DNA of 5,237 bases, from the NCBI GenBank assembly GCA_026419635.1, contig JANZZB010000111.1, positions 1 through 5,237 of the forward strand, given 5' to 3'. The notes under the pieces were generated by a model. It was given only the letters and a program-made list of their open reading frames with translations, ran no database searches and was not told the DNA's origin. This document shows positions 1-4,961 of the stretch, in pieces. Position numbers and translations under genes: made by a program. The number at the start of each line of letters is the position of its first letter. The first letter of the stretch is position 1. Origin of the DNA: Clostridiales bacterium. GTDB lineage: Bacteria; Bacillota; Clostridia; Oscillospirales; Butyricicoccaceae.

Positions 1-37
1 GTGTCTGTAGGAGTAGCCTTGCCCCTGTCATTTTCAT
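1..37 (-). CDS. ilvB: Acetolactate synthase large subunit, N-terminal fragment (probable)
   Basis: Only the first 12 codons lie in the window, and the gene runs off the left edge. They read MKMTGARLLLQT. The opening KMTGA followed by hydrophobic residues is typical of the N-terminus of the thiamine-diphosphate enzyme acetolactate synthase (IlvB/AlsS family). That enzyme makes 2-acetolactate or 2-aceto-2-hydroxybutyrate for valine, leucine and isoleucine synthesis. A strong ribosome binding site (AAAGGAGA, 45-52) sits 7 nt before the ATG at 37. A second in-frame ATG at 31 is too far from it to be preferred. The gene starts 19 nt after the ilvA stop codon, so the two are almost certainly cotranscribed. 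2-Ketobutyrate from IlvA is a substrate of this enzyme, which supports the call. The fragment is very short, so identity rests on this motif and on context. Confidence 0.72.
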   Translation of the reverse strand, partial: MKMTGARLLLQT

Positions 38-44
38 TGCCAAT

Positions 45-52
45 TCTCCTTT
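45..52 (-). promoter_or_regulatory. Ribosome binding site of the probable ilvB
   Basis: AAAGGAGA on the minus strand lies in the 19-nt ilvA-ilvB gap, 7 nt before the ATG at 37. It shows that a new gene really begins at the left edge and selects the ATG at 37 over the one at 31. Confidence 0.8.
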
Positions 53-56
53 CAAT

Positions 57-1274
57 TTATGATTCCATCGTCACTTTATAATTTTCCTTCTGCAGCCTCC
101 TCACAAGTGCAGCTCCATGTTCTGCGCTGCTGACTTCGCACGCCACATGTAGAATTGCCTCGTTTAACTGAAGGTCTGCCTGAAGCCTGTCATATTGAAT
201 TAAGATAATATTTGCGTTTTCTTTTGCTAAGATGCGCGAAAAATGTTCAAGACTGCCGGGAACATCGAGCATCACTGTCCGGAATTTCATTTGACGGCCT
301 CTTGTTATAAGGCCTTTTTCAACAATTTTGTGAATAAAGCTCACATCGATATTTCCTCCGGACAAAACACATGCAACTCGTTTTCCTTCGACATCGATTT
401 TCCGGTTTAGTACCGCCGCAAGTGATGCCGCTCCTGCCGGTTCGACAACCTGCTTGCTCCTTTCAAGAAGCAGAAGGATTGCTTCCGCAATTTGCGCGTC
501 GGATACCGTTACCATCTGATCAACATACTGGTTGATCAGATCCACTGTTAAGCTCCCAGGCGATTTAACCGCTATGCCGTCCGCGATTGTCAGAACAGAA
601 TCGGTTGATACGCGCTCTTTTTTCTCAAAAGATTGAACAATGGCATCTGCTCCCTGCGCCTGGACCCCGACAATTTTAACACCAGGATTGATTTGTTTTA
701 CATAGTAAGAAATACCCGCCAGCAGCCCGCCGCCACCCGCGGGGACTACCATGACGTCTACCATTGGTAATTCTCTGAGAATCTCAAGCGAAATTGTACC
801 CTGCCCTGCGATGACATCCGGATCATCAAACGGATGAATAAATACAGCACCTGTTTTTTCCTTTATCTCCATCGCCTTTGCGTACGCATCGTCGTAGCAA
901 TCGCCGGACAGTACTACTTCAGCTCCGTATCCTTCGGTTGCGGCAATTTTCGCAATTGGCGTTGCGCGAGGCATAACAATCACTGATTTCAGATTTAAAG
1001 CAGCTGCGGCAAATGCGACTCCCTGTGCGTGGTTACCGGCGCTTGAAGCAATAACTGTGTCAATCGTCTGCGTTTCTAATAGTTTTGCAATTTTGTTATA
1101 AGCACCCCTAACCTTAAACGAACCTGTTTTTTGTTGGTTTTCGTATTTAAGGTAAAGTTCCGTTCCACTCATTTTCGAAAACGTATTCGAAGAACTTAAC
1201 GGAATCTGATGTACGATTCCGTGTAAACGGCGCGCCGCTTGTTCGAAATCTTTTACTGTTATACTATCCGACAT
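57..1274 (-). CDS. ilvA: Threonine ammonia-lyase (threonine deaminase) with C-terminal ACT domain
   Basis: This 405-residue PLP enzyme converts L-threonine to 2-ketobutyrate and ammonia, the committed step to isoleucine, in the cytoplasm. The fold-type II catalytic domain covers about residues 5-320. The PLP lysine is K54 in GSFKVRGAYN, SSAGNHAQG (77-85) is the substrate/cofactor loop, AGGGG (179-183) binds the PLP phosphate, and SGGN (305-308) lies near the pyridine ring. Residues about 330-405 form one ACT-like regulatory domain (LDVPGSLEHF), as in the ~400-residue medium-length forms, so allosteric control is likely. The start at 1274 is chosen because GGAGG lies 7 nt upstream. A longer reading from 1316 would begin inside the loop of a terminator hairpin and is rejected. 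Biosynthetic rather than catabolic use is inferred from the leader peptide upstream and the probable ilvB 19 nt downstream. All key residues appear intact. Confidence 0.95.
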   Translation of the reverse strand: MSDSITVKDFEQAARRLHGIVHQIPLSSSNTFSKMSGTELYLKYENQQKTGSFKVRGAYNKIAKLLETQTIDTVIASSAGNHAQGVAFAAAALNLKSVIVMPRATPIAKIAATEGYGAEVVLSGDCYDDAYAKAMEIKEKTGAVFIHPFDDPDVIAGQGTISLEILRELPMVDVMVVPAGGGGLLAGISYYVKQINPGVKIVGVQAQGADAIVQSFEKKERVSTDSVLTIADGIAVKSPGSLTVDLINQYVDQMVTVSDAQIAEAILLLLERSKQVVEPAGAASLAAVLNRKIDVEGKRVACVLSGGNIDVSFIHKIVEKGLITRGRQMKFRTVMLDVPGSLEHFSRILAKENANIILIQYDRLQADLQLNEAILHVACEVSSAEHGAALVRRLQKENYKVTMES

Positions 1275-1281
1275 TGTAAAA

Positions 1282-1286
1282 CCTCC
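1282..1286 (-). promoter_or_regulatory. Ribosome binding site of ilvA (decides its start)
   Basis: GGAGG on the minus strand, 7 nt before the ATG at 1274. It fixes the N-terminus as MSDSITVKDF, not the 14-residue longer form. It lies about 9 nt beyond the U-tract of the attenuator terminator, so the hairpin's state might also affect access to this site (inference). Confidence 0.9.
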
Positions 1287-1294
1287 ATTTACAA

Positions 1295-1332
1295 TAAAAC
1301 AGCCTTCGCCACTCATATCAGGCGAAGGCTGT
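1295..1332 (-). terminator. Intrinsic terminator upstream of ilvA (attenuator 3:4 hairpin)
   Basis: On the minus strand ACAGCCUUCGCC (1332-1321) pairs perfectly over 12 bp with GGCGAAGGCUGU (1310-1299). The loop is 10 nt (1320-1311) and is followed by UUU-A-UU. It lies between the small Ile/Val/Leu-rich ORF and the ilvA ribosome binding site, where termination would shut off ilvA and ilvB. The U-tract is interrupted by one A, so some readthrough is expected. No convincing promoter is visible between this hairpin and ilvA. Transcription of ilvA therefore probably depends on escaping it. Confidence 0.85.
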
Positions 1333-1401
1333 GTAATTCATTTTACTTTTTTAACCCAGCAAACTACCGGGAGAGTAATTTGAATTTTACACCGTTTCGC
1401 C
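1321..1401 (-). promoter_or_regulatory. Candidate antiterminator (2:3 pairing) of the ilv attenuator
   Basis: A segment at the end of the leader ORF (1401-1381) can pair with the terminator's 5' arm and the bases before it (1340-1321). Helix one is GGCGAA with UUCGCC (6 bp), helix two GUGUAA with UUACAC (6 bp), and helix three UUCA with UGAA (4 bp). They are separated by a 3x4 internal loop and a 2-nt bulge. This uses the whole 5' arm of the 12-bp terminator, so the two structures exclude each other. GGCGAA occurs both here (1396-1401) and in the terminator 3' arm (1305-1310), the mimicry typical of attenuators. Pairing was done by eye with no energy calculation. Confidence 0.7.
1355..1371 (-). 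other. Small hairpin around the leader-peptide stop codon
   Basis: CCCGG (1371-1367) can pair with CUGGG (1359-1355), 5 bp with one G-U, around a 7-nt loop holding the UAG stop codon of the leader ORF. No U-run follows, so it is not a terminator. It would sit within the large loop of the antiterminator. It may help compact that loop or pause RNA polymerase, but it is short and could be chance. Confidence 0.35.
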
Positions 1402-1504
1402 TCTGGCTAATTATGAGTACGACTACTAAGAGAATAATCGAAATATCGACTATCTCAATAATAATCCCTATAATAGCTGTTAGCAAAACAGATAAATTCA
1501 ACAT
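1364..1504 (-). CDS. Ile/Val/Leu-rich leader peptide of the ilv operon (ilvL-like)
   Basis: This 46-codon ORF begins with ATG at 1504, 12 nt after AAAGAGGT, and ends with UAG at 1364-1366. It encodes 11 Ile, 9 Leu and 6 Val (26 of 46 residues). Residues 23-32 (IILLVVVLII, 1438-1409) are ten branched-chain codons in a row. That run ends 7 nt before the candidate antiterminator segment. A perfect promoter lies about 47 nt upstream, and a terminator then ilvA lie downstream. The likely role is a cis-acting leader: scarce charged Ile, Val or Leu tRNA stalls the ribosome and allows antitermination. It has no sequence match that I recognise to E. coli IlvL, and I rely on composition and layout. The peptide could also span a membrane once, so a small membrane protein is the main alternative. 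A longer reading from a TTG at 1579 is rejected because that TTG is part of the promoter -35 box. Confidence 0.75.
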   Translation of the reverse strand: MLNLSVLLTAIIGIIIEIVDISIILLVVVLIISQRRNGVKFKLLSR

Positions 1505-1516
1505 ATGAAACGTTGT

Positions 1517-1524
1517 ACCTCTTT
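1517..1524 (-). promoter_or_regulatory. Ribosome binding site of the leader peptide
   Basis: AAAGAGGT on the minus strand, 12 nt before the ATG at 1504. The spacing is slightly long. It supports real translation of the 46-codon ORF and a start downstream of the promoter. Confidence 0.6.
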
Positions 1525-1550
1525 CACTTATCTCATAAACGGTTTTTTTT

Positions 1551-1579
1551 ATTATATGCACCAAATTACAAAATGTCAA
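1551..1579 (-). promoter_or_regulatory. Perfect consensus housekeeping-sigma promoter for the leader-ilvA-ilvB operon
   Basis: On the minus strand the -35 box TTGACA (1579-1574) and the -10 box TATAAT (1556-1551) are both exact consensus, with a 17-nt spacer. The region before -35 is A/T-rich (1593-1580), resembling an UP element. The start of transcription should fall near 1544. That gives a 5' UTR of about 40 nt before the leader peptide and about 270 nt before ilvA. A promoter this strong, followed at once by a terminator, fits control by attenuation and not at initiation. No obvious operator palindrome overlaps it. Confidence 0.92.
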
Positions 1580-1593
1580 TAAAAATTATTAAT

Positions 1594-1634
1594 AAAAAAC
1601 CCAAAGGCAGACCTTACCAGTCGTTCCTCTGGGT
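1594..1634 (-). terminator. Intrinsic terminator closing the ftsEX-M23-S41 operon
   Basis: On the minus strand ACCCAGAGG (1634-1626) pairs with CCUUUGGGU (1607-1599), 9 bp with one G-U, followed by a run of U (1599-1594). The 18-nt loop may contain a further small GACU/GGUC stem. It starts 22 nt after the stop codon of the S41 protease and ends 15 nt before the -35 box of the ilv promoter. It therefore separates the two operons. Confidence 0.85.
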
Positions 1635-1655
1635 ATTTGGAATGTAAATTTTATA

Positions 1656-2855
1656 TTAACTGATTTTCGAAACAACCACACTATATGCTTTTTGCAGCTG
1701 TACATCCTGCGCTTTTGTTAGCATCGAGAACCTTTCCATTTCTTCATCGGATATATCAATCTTATAATCCGGCGTCACTCCCGTTTCCGCCAGGTTAACG
1801 CCCTTTGGCGTTAAAAATTTCTTCGTAGACAAATAGATTCCTGATCCATCCGGTAAATTAATCAGTTCCTGTGCGTAACATTTTCCGGTCGTTTTGGTCC
1901 CAACAATATCGGCTTTGCCATATTCCTGCAGCACTGCCGCAAAATATTCCGCCGCACTAATCGAATATTGGTTAACAATAACTGCCATCGGCAATTTAAT
2001 TTCTGATGCGTCAGACATATAATCCTGCCCCTGCCCGCTTTTATCACGCATTGAAAACACTTTCACTTTTGGCAAAAGCATATCGAGTGCCGGAATCATA
2101 CTGGAGGTTGATCCTCCGCTGTTAAACCTTACGTCAAAAATCAGAGCTTTTGCTCCAGATTTTATTAATGAGTTCACTTCTTTTTTAAATTGCTTATCGA
2201 CTCCGTCGTCGAAATTGCTGATGGTAACAAGACCGACTGAACCGCCTAACATTTCAGATTTCACCGCTTGCACCGTAACATTTTCGCGCACAAGTTTTGC
2301 CTTAAAGGTTTGTTTGGAGTCCGCTCTTTTCCACTCCAGTTCGACAGTAGTTCCTGCCTTGCCGCGCATTTCGTTTACTATTTCTTCGTTATCGAGCGCA
2401 ATACTTTTGCCGTTTATTTTTAATATTTCATCCAGTTTTCTGATTCCGGCCTTCTCAGCAGGAGATCCAACATATACATCTGTAACAATCATTATATTTG
2501 TCTTAGGCTCTAAACTTGCTTTCATACCTACGCCGGCATATTGATTTTTAAAATCCTCTTGTACCAAAGCGTTTTCTTCAGGGGTCAAATAATGCGACCA
2601 TTTATCGCCAAGAGCATCAATATAGCCTTTCATTGCACCATCCATAAGTGCCTTATCATCGTAGTCCCCAACAAAATGCTGCCTAACGTTTTCGATTACC
2701 TGGTCAAATTTAGCGTACTGCGTTTCTTTTATTTTTAGGTTAGCAAGGCGGCTGTTAAAATTCTGGTAGCTCATTAAAAATGCAATACTTCCCGCAGTTA
2801 CGGCGGCAAGAAGCATCAGCATTAAAGCGTCGCCCCACGAAAGCTTTTTCTTCAT
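1656..2855 (-). CDS. Membrane-anchored PDZ/S41 C-terminal processing protease (CtpA/CtpB family)
   Basis: This 399-residue serine protease of family S41 (carboxy-terminal processing peptidase) is anchored by one N-terminal helix (about residues 9-29), with the rest outside the membrane. A helical segment (about 35-105) precedes a PDZ domain (about 106-192) containing the GSPAEKAGI turn (130-138) that binds substrate C-termini. The protease core follows with DVRFNSGG (241-248, usually DLRNNPGG). The catalytic serine is S300 in SISAAE, with K325 and Q329 in GKCYAQ, which match the Ser-Lys-Gln arrangement of the family. Length and order are normal for Gram-positive Ctp proteins. It starts 12 nt after the M23 gene, with GAGGT 6 nt before the ATG. 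In Bacillus subtilis ctpB also lies beside ftsEX (recalled, not checked), but the substrate here is unknown. The M23 hydrolase upstream is a natural candidate (inference). Confidence 0.93.
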   Translation of the reverse strand: MKKKLSWGDALMLMLLAAVTAGSIAFLMSYQNFNSRLANLKIKETQYAKFDQVIENVRQHFVGDYDDKALMDGAMKGYIDALGDKWSHYLTPEENALVQEDFKNQYAGVGMKASLEPKTNIMIVTDVYVGSPAEKAGIRKLDEILKINGKSIALDNEEIVNEMRGKAGTTVELEWKRADSKQTFKAKLVRENVTVQAVKSEMLGGSVGLVTISNFDDGVDKQFKKEVNSLIKSGAKALIFDVRFNSGGSTSSMIPALDMLLPKVKVFSMRDKSGQGQDYMSDASEIKLPMAVIVNQYSISAAEYFAAVLQEYGKADIVGTKTTGKCYAQELINLPDGSGIYLSTKKFLTPKGVNLAETGVTPDYKIDISDEEMERFSMLTKAQDVQLQKAYSVVVSKIS

Positions 2856-2867
2856 TCTTTACCTCAT

Positions 2868-4058
2868 TTAACCTTTAGTAAAATAGGACATCGGGTTAAC
2901 TGTCGATCCGTTGATTCGGACTTCAAAGTGTAAATGAGGGCCTGTGGCGTAGCCGGTTGAGCCGACAAGTCCGATTTTCTGTCCTCTTTTCACCGAATCG
3001 CCTTTTTGAATGAGTCTCTTTGACATATGTGCATAGAGCGTTGCTTTTCCGCCGCCATGATCAATAATGATATAATTTCCGTAAGCAGAATTATACGCTG
3101 ATGTAACAATTGTTCCGCTGTTTGCAGCGAGTATTGCGGCGCCAGTCGGCGCTGATATATCTACACCGGTATGAAGTTTATTAACATGCAGAATCGGATG
3201 GAATCTCCAGCCGTAAGAAGACGAAATATTTGTGTATCCAGGCGCAGGCCAGAGAAACGTGCCGCCAACATACTCAGATTTTCCGGATAACGCAGCGAGC
3301 TCCGCTTCAATCTGTTTTTGGATTCTTGCTTCTTCTTTTTCGTATTCCTCGTAAGACTTTCTGAATTCTTCCTCATTCTGTTCGAGCTGGTTCATCATAA
3401 TCTGGCTTTGATCCGATTTATCTTTAAGCGATGCACTTTTCTGCACGAGCGACGTCTTGAGTGATTCGTTTTCCAGTTTATCAGATTCAAGAGAATTTTT
3501 TTCTTCCTGAATCTGGGATACTGTTGTCTTAATTTCTTTAATCAGCGTTTTATCGTAATCCATTATTTGAGAGACGATCTCATAACGGGACAACATGTCA
3601 GAAAAATTATCGGAAGAAAGCAATATCGAAAGATAGCCGGTATCCCCTGTTTCATACATTCCTCTGACGCGTTTTTTAAAAAGTTCGTATTGGCGCTGTT
3701 CTTCTTCCTCTTTCGCTGATAACTCAGTTTCTTTTGAGGATATTTGTTTGGTTAGTTCTGAGATAAGCTCGTTTTGCGTATCAATTTCATCCAGAGCAAC
3801 GCCAATTTGTTCATCCAAAACAGCTTTCTTGGCATTAATCGAGCGTTTATCCTTCTTGATATCTTTCAGTTGTTTTTCAATCGAATCTTTCTTTTTTGAA
3901 ATATCGTCTAATTTATTCCTTAAACTTTGAACAGAAGATCGAGACGCGGCAGAAGCTTTTATGTAAAACAACCCAGATAAAACTGAAAAAACCATCATCA
4001 AGGCCAAAAACAAAGCAAGAACAGCGGCCATAACTCTTTTTTTATCCCATTTTTTCAT
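2868..4058 (-). CDS. Secreted coiled-coil M23 (LytM) peptidoglycan endopeptidase, likely FtsEX partner
   Basis: This 396-residue protein carries a basic N-terminus, a hydrophobic segment (about 9-33) and a possible signal-peptidase site after ASA (35-37), so it is exported or membrane-tethered. Residues about 40-255 are long charged coiled coils, interrupted by a hinge with RGMYETGDTGYLSILLSSD (132-150). That hinge resembles the one in PcsB/CwlO-type proteins, whose coiled coils contact FtsX. Residues about 266-393 form a LytM domain with all metal and catalytic residues: H296 and D300 (HTGVD), H344 (YAHMS), and H375 and H377 (HLHFE). It should therefore be an active zinc endopeptidase cutting peptide cross-bridges, unlike EnvC, which has lost its zinc site. 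It starts 15 nt after ftsX, with AAGGAAG 6 nt before the ATG. Family and location are firm; direct control by FtsEX is inferred from gene order and the coiled coil. Confidence 0.94.
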   Translation of the reverse strand: MKKWDKKRVMAAVLALFLALMMVFSVLSGLFYIKASAASRSSVQSLRNKLDDISKKKDSIEKQLKDIKKDKRSINAKKAVLDEQIGVALDEIDTQNELISELTKQISSKETELSAKEEEEQRQYELFKKRVRGMYETGDTGYLSILLSSDNFSDMLSRYEIVSQIMDYDKTLIKEIKTTVSQIQEEKNSLESDKLENESLKTSLVQKSASLKDKSDQSQIMMNQLEQNEEEFRKSYEEYEKEEARIQKQIEAELAALSGKSEYVGGTFLWPAPGYTNISSSYGWRFHPILHVNKLHTGVDISAPTGAAILAANSGTIVTSAYNSAYGNYIIIDHGGGKATLYAHMSKRLIQKGDSVKRGQKIGLVGSTGYATGPHLHFEVRINGSTVNPMSYFTKG

Positions 4059-4073
4059 CTTTTTCTTCCTTTT

Positions 4074-4961
4074 TTAAACGTTTAGGAATTTACGAATGGC
4101 AAGCAAACTTCCACCCATTCCTATTACGATTCCTGCCAACAAAATAATAGAAAATACGGTTGAACCAACTTGATTAAAGGGTATAAGAGAAATAATACCG
4201 ATCCCTTCAATAATGGTTTTCCCAAGATAACTATAAAGTCCCCATTGCAGGAAGAAAGATAAAACCGCCGACGTCACTCCAAGCAAAAACCCCTCAATAA
4301 TAAATGGAGCCCGGATAAAGGAGTTCGTCGCTCCAACCATTTTCATGATTGCAATTTCATCTCTTCTCGTAAAAGTAGCCAGTTTTACAGTATTGGAAAT
4401 AATAAAAACAGAAACAGCTCCTAAAAGAGCAATGAGCATAATGGACAACGCATTCGTTACAGACCGGATTTTAACAAGTTTCTGGGATATATCCAAACGG
4501 CTTGAAACAGACGCAATCTGCGGTATTTTTTTAAGCTCCTCTACCGTTTGAGCATGAAGTGAAATATCCTTCATTTTTATCCGAAAACTGTGTCTTAGGG
4601 GATTGTCGTTCTCTAGGCCCGAAACAAGACTCGCATTACCACCGAGTTGTTTTTTAAATTCTTCAAGAGCCCGCTCTTTCGAAACAAATTCCGCATCCTG
4701 AACATTCTGGATTGCAGATATTTGTTTGATAAGCGATCTGGCATCGGCTTCCGGCAATTTATCGTCTATGTATACAGTAATTTCACTTTGAGATTCCACT
4801 TCGGCTATCATCCGATCTATATTAAAAGCAATAAGCGCAAAGCTTGCTGTTATAATCAGACAGGCAGTCATGACGCTTATGGCAGCAAAGCTCATAAAAC
4901 CATGCAAAAAGATGCTTTTAACGCCTTGTTCAATAAAATATTTAATGTTCATTTGTTTCAT
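4074..4961 (-). CDS. ftsX: Cell division ABC transporter permease-like protein FtsX
   Basis: This 295-residue protein has the usual length and fold for Gram-positive FtsX. It has a short cytoplasmic N-terminus, TM1 (about 22-47), a large outer loop (about 48-168) with ITVYIDD (61-67) and FVSKERALEEF (92-102), TM2 (about 170-192), TM3 (about 218-240) and TM4 (about 268-288). The conserved cytoplasmic stretch RRDEIAIMKMVGAT (199-212) couples the permease to the ATPase. FtsX does not transport a known substrate. With FtsE it transmits ATP hydrolysis across the membrane to switch on wall hydrolases, here probably the M23 protein encoded next. Its start overlaps the end of ftsE by 20 nt, which suggests translational coupling. 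A GGCGG about 11 nt before the ATG at 4961 is a weak ribosome binding site. A second in-frame ATG at 4952 is possible but has no better site. Confidence 0.95.
   Translation of the reverse strand: MKQMNIKYFIEQGVKSIFLHGFMSFAAISVMTACLIITASFALIAFNIDRMIAEVESQSEITVYIDDKLPEADARSLIKQISAIQNVQDAEFVSKERALEEFKKQLGGNASLVSGLENDNPLRHSFRIKMKDISLHAQTVEELKKIPQIASVSSRLDISQKLVKIRSVTNALSIMLIALLGAVSVFIISNTVKLATFTRRDEIAIMKMVGATNSFIRAPFIIEGFLLGVTSAVLSFFLQWGLYSYLGKTIIEGIGIISLIPFNQVGSTVFSIILLAGIVIGMGGSLLAIRKFLNV

Noticed and set aside
1274..1316. Fourteen-residue N-terminal extension of IlvA from the ATG at 1316
   Set aside because: That ATG is in the terminator loop and lacks a ribosome binding site, whereas GGAGG sits 7 nt before the ATG at 1274.
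1299..1332. The hairpin acting as a bidirectional terminator for plus-strand transcription
   Set aside because: On the plus strand the stem is followed by GTAATTCATTTTAC, which is not a contiguous U-tract, and no plus-strand gene needs terminating here.
1364..1504. Small type I toxin or holin-like membrane peptide
   Set aside because: The peptide is hydrophobic and has a strong promoter and terminator, as such toxins do. However, no antisense RNA promoter was recognised on the plus strand. The branched-chain bias, the antiterminator pairing and the ilvA context all favour a leader. It remains the main alternative.
1239..1508. Plus-strand ORF of 89 codons across the leader region
   Set aside because: It is antisense to the leader and to the start of ilvA, has low-complexity composition mirroring the opposite strand, and has no recognisable domain or ribosome binding site.
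1274..1560. T-box riboswitch upstream of ilvA
   Set aside because: A T-box would be the commonest ilv control in Firmicutes, but no AGGGUGGNACCGCG-like antiterminator core is visible, and the space is filled by a translated Ile/Val/Leu-rich ORF.
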